Below, piece after piece: positions 21,842-33,800 of a stretch of 64,000 nt of DNA. The position numbers and the translations under genes were made by a program. Every line of letters begins with the position of its first letter. Within the stretch, counting starts at the first letter, position 1. The DNA is from Eudorina sp. 2006-703-Eu-15. Taxonomy: Eukaryota > Chlorophyta > Chlorophyceae > Chlamydomonadales > Volvocaceae. Below the pieces are notes generated by a model. That model saw only the letters and a program-made list of their open reading frames with translations, searched no databases and was not told the DNA's origin. The stretch spans positions 311,001 through 375,000 of the forward strand of contig BDSI01000015.1 in the NCBI GenBank assembly GCA_003117195.1, written 5' to 3'.

Positions 21842-24800
21842 CTGAGATCGGGGGCGAGAATAATACAGGGGTCGACAAGCAGACGGATGTCGTGCGAGGC
21901 ATGTGCCGTATGCAACGAACAACGGACGGGTGTATGAGGACCGAGGGACGAGGAGGACGAAGTGTGTCCGGATGATGCATGCGGTTGGTCGACCACGCAA
22001 ACATGTAATGCAGATCAGTACAAAACAGCATGGGCCGGTGCTTTTTGGCTGCCATCGAACCTACAAAAAAGAAAATATCTCTAGATATCATAGGGGATAA
22101 CATGCAAGCCGGCGTGGAATATGATAGCGGCTTGCTTTGTTAGTGGTTTACTCTTGTTTGGCATACGCGGCGGTTCACTACCCATCAATGAATCGTTTGG
22201 AGACGGTGCTTGTGTCATGATGTTGCATACACGTGGAACTGCATGTGAGTTAGGGATTCCATTGCATTGCGTGTACTTTTGATTAATTGCTCACATCGGG
22301 GGCAGTGGCGTTGGTGGCCCACACCACGGAGGTGCGAGGTGGAGGTGGTGGTGGAACCGGAGGTGATGGGCTCGGGGGCGGTGGTGGCGGTGGCTGACGG
22401 GTGGGCGGCGGAGGAGGAACAGGCGGCTTAGGGCTGGGTGGAGGTTTGGGACTGGGGGCGGGGTAAGGGCTGGGCGGTGGGTTGGGGCTGGGCGGCGGGC
22501 TCTTGGGACGTTTTATGCGGGGCGGCGGTTGAGATGGCGGGTTGGGAGGTGCCGGGGATGGCGGCGGTGGGTTAGGTGGTGGCGGAGAAGGTGGTAAGGG
22601 TGATGGCGGGGGCGGCGATGGCGGAGGCGGTCCCGGAGGTGGTGGCGAAGAAGGTGAAGGGGATGGTGGGGGTGGAGGCGATCGAGAAGGTGGGGGTGAC
22701 AAGGTTGACGTTGTGGGGGAAGAAACGGCCGGCGAGGGAAGCGGTGGCGGAAATGTTGAAGTTGGCGTAGGCGAAGGAGGCGGCAGGGCCTGGGAGTTGG
22801 TACTTGGTGGAGGCGGAGGTGGAGGTGGCGGTGGCCATGAGGATTTCGGCGATGGTGGAGGGGCTGGCGGCGACGGTGGGGGCAGAGGTGGCGGGGGTGG
22901 TGAAGGACCTGCGGACATCCAGTCAGCATCGAAGCAAGAGAGTTACCGCCAAGCGAAACACATGTAACGGAAATGAATAGTGCTGTGCACTTCAGTTTCC
23001 TACCAGAACGAACAAGCAGGTTCCTCCCAAACGTAATCCTCCATTACCTCCATGTAACCCGCCACTTCGGACGCCTTCGCTATCATTGCATGCCCATCAA
23101 TGAGACATTCATCACACATACACATGTCGTCGAAACCCAGGCACCTACTCGGAGGGGGATTCGGATTCTGAGCAACCGTCGCCCCGGTGGCTGCTGCGAG
23201 GCTGCTGGCGGTCATGGGCGGCCTGGGAGGCGGGCGAGGGGGCGGCGAAGGCCGACTGGGAGGGTCCTGCACACCCGGTGGGTTGGGTGGCCGCGGCGGC
23301 GGCGATGGCGGCAGCGGCACATCCTCGTAGGTCGTAACACTGAATGCCACCGTGACATTGTCGCCAAGGGAAGGCAACAGCTGACGCCGAAGCTGAGTCG
23401 TAGAGCTCATCGACAATAGCGCCATCAGTCCTTCCTCCTGCAGTTGGAGGTCAGACAGAAGGGCCTCGCTGGCCGGCTGCGGGTCACCTCGCCTCTGAGC
23501 CGCGGCCGTAAGCCCCAGGAGCTGTACCCGGTGCGCAGCAGCCGTGTTCGATTGTTGGAAGGAGGATGCCTCGACTGACGACATGGCTGACCGCCGACGA
23601 GTGGCTATGGTCTGACCGTTGATGTCGACGGCCGTGACCTTGATCTGGTCCACCGGGATGCCCCAGGTCCGCGACACCTGCTGCTTGAACTCCTCGATGA
23701 AGGAGGTCACGGCCGTCTGGATGGATGGAACGAAGTGCACAAGTGGGATATCATGGCAAGATGGGACGCAGTGTCTACCACGCACTGATGCAGCAGCGAT
23801 TATCAACAAAGAAACATAAATAATATATGCGCCAGTTCCAGGACGTATTTATCATGATAACTGGCTGCGACCATCGAAGCTTAACGTCGCAGATAAAGCC
23901 CGTTTGCTGACGCTGCTGTTGGCTGGTGGAATCGGATATGCTACTCCAAACATCCGTTAGCGGTGTCCGTCAAAAAAACTATTAGATAATACGTGCGCAA
24001 CAGATCGATTTGTCCCACAACATATCTAGCTTTGTATGCTCGCACGTCACATTACCTGATTCACACTGCCGCCCACGGTCAGAATAACCCCGGTGAAGCC
24101 AACCGTGTACGACGTCGTCACCGCGGCGATGCCAGGAGGTAGTGGCGGAAGCGGGCTCGGAGGCGATGGAGCTGCGGGCGGCGTAAATTGTATAAATCCT
24201 ACACTTATTACGTAGAAGTCTTGCATAATCCAGCTGATACAGGGGCTTCAATTTTAGGGGCAGACTGTATGTATGCCGCGCTACTCCTGAAACAGAAACA
24301 GCTATACCAGTAATACCAGTATTAGTAACAATATTTGTGATACTAAAAAAATGAGTTGTAGTAGTAGTAACAAATAACAATATCTTATCTTATATGTTAT
24401 GAAGTAAATATAATTATTTCATACATCTATAACAATTTATATAAAAATCAAGTAATAATTGTTATAACGAAATCTAACTATCAATCTCCGCTCCCGACTT
24501 ACAGCGTTGGGATGGCGGTGGCGGGGATCCTGACACGCTTGACGGCGGCGACACAGCTCCCATGGGGGTTGGCGGTGATGCGGACGCTGTAGGAGGTGGT
24601 GGTGGTTGCGATGCATTTGGTGGTGGTGATGGCAATGCAGTACGAGGTGGCGGTGGAACGGATGCCGTGGAAGGCGGCGGCGGTGGTGGCGGTGATGGCG
24701 GTGGAGGCTTTGACGGCCGGGGAGGGGACGGGGGCGGGTTAGGAGTCGTTTGCGGTGGCGGCTTTGGTGGTCTGGGCGTCGGAGGGGGCCGAGGCGGACT

Positions 24801-27800
24801 TGGCAAAGGTGGTCGAGGCGACGGAGGCGGCATCGGCCTCAGCGGTGGCGCGAATGGCGCTTGTTGGACAGTAGAGCCAGTTGCTGCGGCCAATGTCTGA
24901 ACTGACAGCGGCCGGGACGGCGGAGGTCTTGGCGGCCGCGGCGGCGTTGGGCGAGGTGAAGGCGGATCGCTCACTCCTTCCGGGTTGGGCGGCCTGGGAG
25001 GTGGCGAGGGCGGCAGGGGAACCTCGATGACCTGTGTGACGCTGAAGTCGAGGGATGCGGTGTCGCCCTGTCCGTTCGAAAGCGACCGACGCGCTGGCAC
25101 CTGCGAGGGGCCCGCCAGCGCATGTACAGCACGAAACAGGTCTTCCTCCTTGGCCTGTAGCTCCGCTAGAAGCTGACCAGTCGTTTGCCGCGACTCGCCC
25201 AACTGCATGAGGGAAACCAAGCCGCTGCTGGTCTGCCGTAATCGCCCTCCGATCGCGGCCTGCGACGTCAGCGGTGATGCACTGCCGCGGTCTAGACCGA
25301 GCTTGCAGATCTGCAAGCTCGGCCGCAGACCTGCGACGGGCCACCTGAACCGTCTTGCCGTTGATGTCGATGGCGGTCACACGGACTTGTTCCAATGGTA
25401 TCCCCCAAGTGTCGGAGATTTGCTGCTTGAAGGTAGCTACAAATGCATCTATGGCTGCCTGCATGGGCACCAAAAGGGCAGCAATCAACCTAAGAAACGC
25501 GCATTAGGTCCTTGCTTGGCCGGCGGGGCCCCGATTGTAACAGGAATTCGAGCCCCTTAGCATCAAGGGCGCTTTTCAGCCTCGTATCCCACCGAAGGGG
25601 TCTGTCCGCTCATGGGTGATCCCATTGTGATAATCACGTTATGATCACGCCTTGTTTCGGTACTTACATGAACAAAGGCACACACTAGTTACGTGACAGT
25701 CGTTATCGTCAGCTAGCTACATAGGCAGCATATGCAAAGTCCCAAACACCGAGGTTGCTGACCTGGCTCAAGCTGCCGTCGGCCAGGGTAAGTGTAACAT
25801 TGGCAAAGCCCGCTTGGAAGTTTGTGGTGACGGCCGCGAGACCAGGTGGGAGCGGGGGCGGTGGGCTGGGTGGGAGCGGAGGCGACGGCGGCAGAGACGG
25901 AGGCGGAGGGGGGGGTGGTGGAGGCGGCGGCGGGCCTGTTCGCGGTGGCAAAGCAACGTAGGGAAACGGCATTATGAATTATGGTAACCGCAGGCTTCGC
26001 TACTGGCAGATTCGTGAGCACAACATTTAGGATTCGCAGACGCGTAAGGCAGGTTTGCAACATACATGAGTAGATTGTTACGTGTGCGGAAGGACATACA
26101 TGTGTGCGATTGTCCACCCAGTGCAATGCAGTGAATGCAGGAACAGAAGGCATGAAATTATGACTGCGCAACCAATTAGATAGATTATTCATGCTGTTTC
26201 CAAAAGCTTGAGCAAAATCTTTAAATCCCTGAACAATGCTTGACCATATTTCAGGAAGTTCTTTAATAGAATTAATCTTAACGCTGAAACAAAAGTCACA
26301 CTATTTAAATTGTGTGTGAATCCGGAAGATAGAGATCCATCTAATCCAGAAACTTGGGGTGAAAATTCAAGAAATGAGTCATGCCCTTGCGGTCGCCAAC
26401 AATTTTAAATATTAGCGCTGCACTCAAAACTAGATAGATCAACCGTCGGATTTAATGCATGTTCAATAATGTTTTATAAAAGTGATAAAAACCGTTCTAT
26501 GGTATGTACTAGATCTTGATCCTCATCTAATTTCTTCGAGATAACCGGCATAATTATCTTAATCAGTTTCTTGCCAATCAGAGTGAACAATTACCAAAAA
26601 GATAAATGGCGCAATATTTACGCACGCTGTGCTTGCTAATATAATTGCACTATTTCTATGGATATTTCAAGTAATTTTTGATATGCATATGAACAAGACT
26701 TTTCTGTCAGTACACATTTTTATGATAAGAAAAAACAGCACTGCAGATAGATATTATTACAGAGAAAAATATTTAGCTGCCTGAACTGGTAGCTGCTTTA
26801 ACAGGTGTTGCATAAAAATAATAAAGACCGATAAAGCTGACATATGAGGAAAGGGTATGACAAGTAGGGGGTCGGCTTCCTTGAAGCCGGAAAAAGGGTG
26901 GGGCCCTCGACAATCCGTACAGGCCGGGTGCTTTACAACGAAAACTCTGTTACCGCGCAAGAGTGTGAGAGAGTGAAAGGGTGCCATTGAGAGTGTTGTT
27001 GCTGTTGTAGGTGAATCGGTGTGCATAGATTGGAAGTTCAATTTAGCACGCGCCCCCCATTCATAACTCATTACGTCATCACGTGGCGCTTGTTGAAACA
27101 GGTATGAGCGCGAAAGGCGTTGGGTGGGCGTTGACCTGAGTTCATGGAGACCGTGGAGCGTTACTTTGACCGTTTGTGCGCATACAATTTTTGTCAGCTA
27201 AACCAAAGATACCTTGCCACAGAGGACAATTAATATGACAAGTCTTGTGAATTAGTTTAGCGGATAATGAACGTTTTGCCGGTAGGTAAGCATGCTTCGC
27301 ATCGTGCCTACATTAATGTACACGGGACCGGCAACAGCGAGCGGTGTTTCTTATTATTGTTTCTTTTCATCATTCTCAGCAGATTTCCTTTGAGGTCCGC
27401 AACCTCGTTGTTAATTTGAGTGCCGCTTCGGCGCATGAACAGGCTCGAACCGGACAGGGCACCCAAGCTGTTAATCATGCCGAGCTGCGCCACGGTCGGA
27501 ACCTTATTCACGTTCTGGCCGCTTGTTGTCGACGTGCTGCTTCTCTGTGCCGCAAACTGCCACATGTGCCGCATAAATATTGCTAGGCAGGACACATGCC
27601 TGTAACGAAGGCCCTGCACCTTGTTTCTCTGAACTTTTTTGGCATCGTGTATTATGTATCTAGTAAGATACCAATAAACTTGTGGTTCACATTGTTCTTG
27701 TTTCTGTAAAAACTCAAATGCGACATGCCGGTCAGCCTTCTGTCGTACTTCGAATCGCAATTCGCCATGCCCACTCTGTTCGCTGTTGCATTCGTTCCCT

Positions 27801-30800
27801 CAACATGAATTCAGCATTGCCTTTCAGCTGGTGTTGTCCTCAACCGCGTGCGACATCGTCTCCACAGCTCTGTTTGGCGCCGCTTTCATGAGTGCGGTGG
27901 GGCGAATTTTCGCTTTCCAACGGGCCAAATTGCCGGGCAAATGGTGCCCACAGCGCGAAGAACTTTGTGTTTTCGGAGCTAATTGAGCGGAAAATCGCGT
28001 TTACCGTATCACAGTGGTCAGCTTAATGAGCAGATCAATAAATTATGCGAGCTTTTAATTAGCAATTAAAGTATTAAATATAATCATTAACCCAAAACGA
28101 ATTGTTATTTAGGACAGCATTCATAAATTTATCACCTTATGCAAATCAGCATTACCATTTACCTTGGTAATTTAATTCAATAGATAAATCCATTTTCTTA
28201 CCCTCTCATTAAATTTACACACCATCACCAACCGCGGGACTGCTATCTTTAATAAATTAAATATTTATGGGCCCAAAACCCTGGAATGTTTGTATTTCCC
28301 GGACCCCCAGAAAACCTGCGAGATTTCATTTATTGGACGCTGTAAGGAGCCGGAAATCTGCCCTCCCAACTATTTTCCAGACTACCAAAAGAGCCTGAAC
28401 CTGTGTACTGCCAAAACACACTCTGATGCCGTGTCCCGGACTCCTGGTTACCCTCCCATATGCATCCGCGACGCCAGGAAAGCGCGCTTCAGCCCTTCAA
28501 GGCTGAGAATCCTTGTCGTAGCTATAATGGCAGTGACCCTTCTGTCGGAACATGCAGATCTCGGCCTGCCCGGAGGCTTTTATTTCCTGGCATCTAGGAA
28601 GGCCCCCAAAATCTGCCCTGCCAAAGGTTTTTTGGCTACTGGCGGAATTTTATTTCCCCGTTTTGGAAGTTAGCAACACTGAGCGGGAGGTTCATGCATT
28701 TATGCCGCCCCACACCAGGCAGGTTACTATTGCCCCAGGATTGCTCTCCTCACTCGGCGGGGAGGGGCCTGGGATTTGAACCGCTTATCTTTAGACAGAT
28801 AGGAGTAAAGACTGTAGATGCAATTGCGGTTGATGAGCTAAACAGGTTAAATAAGCGATTGGAAGATCCATAAACTACATAGACCAATCGAGCCAGGTAC
28901 CGCCCGCTAAGGCGCACGACAGTAGCGAGTGGCGATGCATGGACACATACTTAATGGAGGGGGAGGCGCACTATTTGGCGGCGGGGTCTGCACTGGTGGT
29001 GGAGATGTTGCCGGTAGGGGTGGCGGAGGTGGTGCACGGCGTGGCGTACGTGGCGACGGAGATGGAGCCGGTAGGGGTGGCGGAGAAGGCGCAAGGCGTG
29101 ACGGCGGATTTGGCGCTGGTAGGGGTGGCGGAGGAGGTAGAGGAGGCACAATGCGTGGCGGAGGAGATGGCGCTGGTAGCGGTGGAGGTGGCGGCAACGG
29201 CGGCGGCGTCAAGCCTGCAGCATCCAACAGCATCCAGCAGCAAATGTAAATAATTATACCGATAGATATGAGCAATACTGAAAATGCGTTGATATTATTT
29301 GCTTGCTCTTACACCCTCTTTGATGAAGACGACGGGCGTGGGCAGTCGATTTGATCCGTTCTATACAAATTACAGACTCCTTAGCCATCCAGCCACTCCA
29401 GCTAGCCTTCCACGTTGCTGGATACTGCAGATCGGCCAAACCGAGGCGGCCGACGCAGCAGGCTGATTCCTATTCATACGCACACTATCTACACTTCGAT
29501 AATCTATCTAGATTTGATTACAGGTAGCTAGGGCACCGCCACGCACTGATGCGAACTTACCAATAGGTGTATGTGCAGAAATCAAGGAACACAAGTGCTT
29601 AATATGATGGACGTGTCGGTGGGATAACATACAGGCTATACCGTATCGACTCAAATTTTTGCGAGACGATTATCTTGCGAGGCCAGAAAATAATTAAATT
29701 TTCAATATACAATACAATGTTTGCGAGGCGCCGATTGGGGCATATTTCAAAATTTCTGAAATTTGCGAGCTCGTGAGCAGCATATTACCATTAGCAAACA
29801 CGCATCATATCGTCAGCAAAGGTATCGTACTCTGACTAAAACAATTAAAGAAACTACAGACGCTCTGTTTCGGAGGGCATTCCTGTCATCGCCTACTCAT
29901 CAACGTGCGCTGCGGCTGCCCACCTATGCTTAGAAAGAACTGCAAAACGGGCGGCTGCCTTATATATTTATTTTTACGAAAACATTTTTCGAGATGCCTT
30001 GGAGTTTCATTTAAAACTCTAGGGTTTAGGGTTATATATTTATTTTTGCGAAAACATTTTTCGAGATGCCTTGGAGTTTCATTTGAAACCCTAAAGATTT
30101 GCGAGGGGTCCATGCGAGGTTTTCTTGACACTTTGCGAGGCCCCAAACTGTCAATTATTTATTCGCAAAAAGATTGAATCGATACGGTACAGGCTTTAGA
30201 TGCAAAGGCGGTAAATGAGAAAAACACGCAAGTTATCCGCGTTTCCATAAACAGATAATGAAACCAGGTGCCGCCCGACACTAAAAGCGCATGAATGTGG
30301 CGAGCGGCGATGCATGAGCACGTACTTGATGGAGGCGGAAGCGCACTGCTTGGCGGCGGGGCCTGCACTGGTGGTAGAGATGGCGCCGGTAGGGGTGGCG
30401 GAGGAGGTAGAGGAGGCGCACGGCGTTTTGGTGGAGATGGTGGCGCAAGTAGAGGTGGAGGTGGCGGCAATGGCGGCGACGTCAAGCCTGCAGCGAACAT
30501 CCAGCAGTAACATCGTCCATGACTATGCAGTCCAGTTATAAGTCCAGTAATCACTGTTGTTGCATTCCGGCAGATATAATTAGTCCGCTGGACCATGGTG
30601 ATATGTATCCATGTTGATACATATTATATATGGTGTGTACATATGTCTGTTTCGAAAAGAGACCCGCCCGACCCAAATATGTGTATATGGTTAACGTGGT
30701 GTAAACATATGATGTATGTATGGTGTATGAGAATGCCCTCAACACAGATGTAGGTAGCGGCTCATGAGCATCACTCGCCTTCTGGGGATGGAGGGTTCGG

Positions 30801-33800
30801 GCTCTGGACCACGGAGGTGGCGCCCGTCGCAGCTGCCAGACTCGCAGTTGTCATCGGAGGGGAGGGTGGCGGCCGAGGCGGCCGAGGCGGTGGCGAGCGC
30901 GGAGCGATCGGATCCAGCACGCCAGGCGGTACAGGCGGCCTCGGCGGCGGCGAGGGCGGCAGTGGCACGTCAGTGTACGTGGTGACAACAAAATTGACGG
31001 TAGCGGTGTCGGAACCAGTGGTGGTCTGTTGCAGGGCCCGCCGGGATGCCTGCTGCTGCTGTGAGCCGAAGCTGCTGAGCAGCTCCTCCTCCCGGGCCTG
31101 CAGGGCCGCCCAGGCCTCGGCGCCGCTGATCGGCTGCTGACTGTCCAGCTGCTCCAGGGAGGAAAGGCCCAGGTCGTGGAGAGCTGCCAGGCCTAAAATG
31201 TCAAGAGCGCTTCGCCGCCGGGCCACCGCCGGGACGGAGACCCCGTTGACGATCACAGCGGTGATGGCGATCTGGTCTACAGGGATGCCCCACGCGACGG
31301 ATAATCGCCGCTTGAAGTCTGCCACGAATGCTTGTACGGCGGTCTGTTGGAAGGCGCAACGAAAACACAGAAGACTGTTTCGTCAACCGCACACCTTTGT
31401 GATTGAATCACTACACCTTGCGTGCTCGCTCCTTTTAATAAAGAAAGCAACTCAGCGCATGCTGTGGCGGGATAAGCATAGGCCAAGGGAAGAAAGGGAA
31501 ATCCATAGCTTCATAAAATACATTGGAGTGGAGCTGCTGACATTGGGTCCACACTTATACACTTATACACTGTATCCACCTAGGTGGATTGCGTCTCCAC
31601 GATGGCAAAGTCGGAACAACCCGACTAGCCGCAGCAGACTTCGGCAACCTATGAATAACAAGAATGGCTAGGCACGACAATACCACTGCCGAAAATCGGG
31701 AGCCGGACGCAGAGGAGGTCCCTGTTGTCCGCATCACCCGCGAACGATGGATACAGATCGCGGGACCCAACCCCCAAAAGCTGCCAGTAAAGCAGTTTCA
31801 CATTGTAATAAAATTTGATCGGCTAAGCCGCAAAATCGACGTCATCAACTTCGTGGCCCAGTTTGTTCGGCCGCGCATCATTGGGCTCGTCCAGGCGACG
31901 CCAATCAGTTTGGAAGGGGTCTCGGACTCATTCCGAGTTTTCGACATGAAAGACGGCCGGCAATACGCCCGGGTCACGATCGGTGTCCCACAGGAGAACG
32001 CAGACTCGGTCCGGGACCACCTCCGACGGTGCCTGGGACCATGGGGGGAGCTGACCCTGGGCAGGTTCTACACAAAGGCCGGAGTATACCCGCCCGCAGA
32101 CCCAGCCGCCCGAGGCGCAGCCGGGGATAGGGACTGCTCCCGGAGGAACTGCCCGAGGGGGGCCGCCCCGGCCTCGAGCATGTATTCCCAGACCTGGTGG
32201 ACTGCACCGGGCTGCAAACGATCGGACAGTTCATCCGTGTAGGGGAGGACGGAGGCGCTCCGGATGGTAATAACAGACGGCTGGGCAGAGCCACACTACA
32301 TAGACTCCGCTCGCATGGCACGGTGCGCCACACGGGCATGGGCGACCTTCCCATGGGCGACCTTCCCATGGGCGACCTTCGTACAGGATTGCCTGGGCTC
32401 TCGCGCGGGGGCCAGGCGATGGGGTGATTGGCGGCAATGGGCCGAACTAGACCAACGCCTGGTGGACCTTCACGCAAGGCTGCCAGCGGCCTGGGTGGCA
32501 GCAGCCCTAGAGGTACGGGCGAACGGGGCCCAGGGGGCGCAGGTGCCCACGAAAGAGGAGGTGACGGCCATGCTGCTCGATCGCATGGGCTGGCAGTTGA
32601 AAAATGGGCGGAAGGTGGCCCTGAGAGAGTATTCTGTTCGAGTGGGGACGGCGATGCAACTAGCCGAGGTGGCGGAACGTCGCAGTGCGGCCCACTTGCT
32701 GTTTGCCTGTGAGGCGGTCGGTAGGACTGGGGCCACCGACCCGATCACTCAGGTGGCGGCCGCCCGGATCCAGGGACTGCTGAGCCGCCTCTGGCGTAGT
32801 ACCCGGTGGGAAAATGAGCATAAGGAGGCCTTTTGGCGCCTTACAGTCGATGGCGTCCCGTTGTTGGGCAATTCCCACATGCGCCACGCGAGGGTGGCGC
32901 GGTGTGGATGCTGTTGATACCCAACGGAAGGCGGGGGGACAGAAACACCCCGCCAGCACCATTTCTGGTCGTGCCGGGTGGCCCAGGCGGTGGCGGGTCA
33001 GATGGAATCGCGCCTAGGGGCGCGGATAAGGAGGACGCATGTCTGGCTGGCTGAACCCCCGCCACCCGTGGAGCAATGTGTATGGGATGTGGTGGTGTTG
33101 GCCGCGATCGCGGCCATGGAGACTGGTCGCCGATTCATATGCATGGCGGCCGCCCTGCAGCGGTCGGTCAGCACCTGGTCAGGGTACGACTGTACGGCCG
33201 GGACCGGAATTGGCAGAGCAAGGGGAGCGGCGCGCAATTGCTGACTTTTGGGGGCGCCTTCACGGGTTTGCCCAGTTGGGACTCCCGAGACGTGGATGGA
33301 CCTCGGTGGGCCCGTTCCACCCTTTGAAAGTGTCGGGGGGAGTCTTGCGGTGTGCGGGGCCTGCTCCTGATGAGGGATCGCCCCCTCTATCCCGCCCTCT
33401 ATCTGTTTGTATTCGGGTTATCCGACCCGGGGCTCAAGTTGGGGACCTGGCCTGCCCTCAGATTAGGTAGGAGGCAGGGCTCCCGTTGGTATGTCATTGC
33501 TTGGCCTAGGTATTTCTTCTGATGCGGGCTACTCCACTAGCGGTCGCTGGGCAGTGTCACGAGCCAGGCGTGGGTCTTCCAAGACCTCGAGAGGGTGCAG
33601 CGTTGGGTGCCTCAGGGGTGGTGGTAGCTGGGTGATGGGGTGCCTGTGTGGGCGACTTCCCCTGTGCTTGGCTTTATCCACTTCTGGGGATTCTGCCCTC
33701 TGCTGTGCCTATCCCTTTGGTAGTGTTGCCCCGCTGCGCGCCGCTGCTTGCTTCGGTGTCTGGCTTGGTGGGGTCATGGCCCGGTGTGTTTTTGGGTGCG

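Noticed and set aside
22542..22967. Long glycine-rich plus-strand frames opposite the Pro-rich exons, here and at 24562, 28929 and 30295
   Set aside because: GGT/GGC runs are the antisense of CCN proline codons. There are no start, splice or domain features on that strand.
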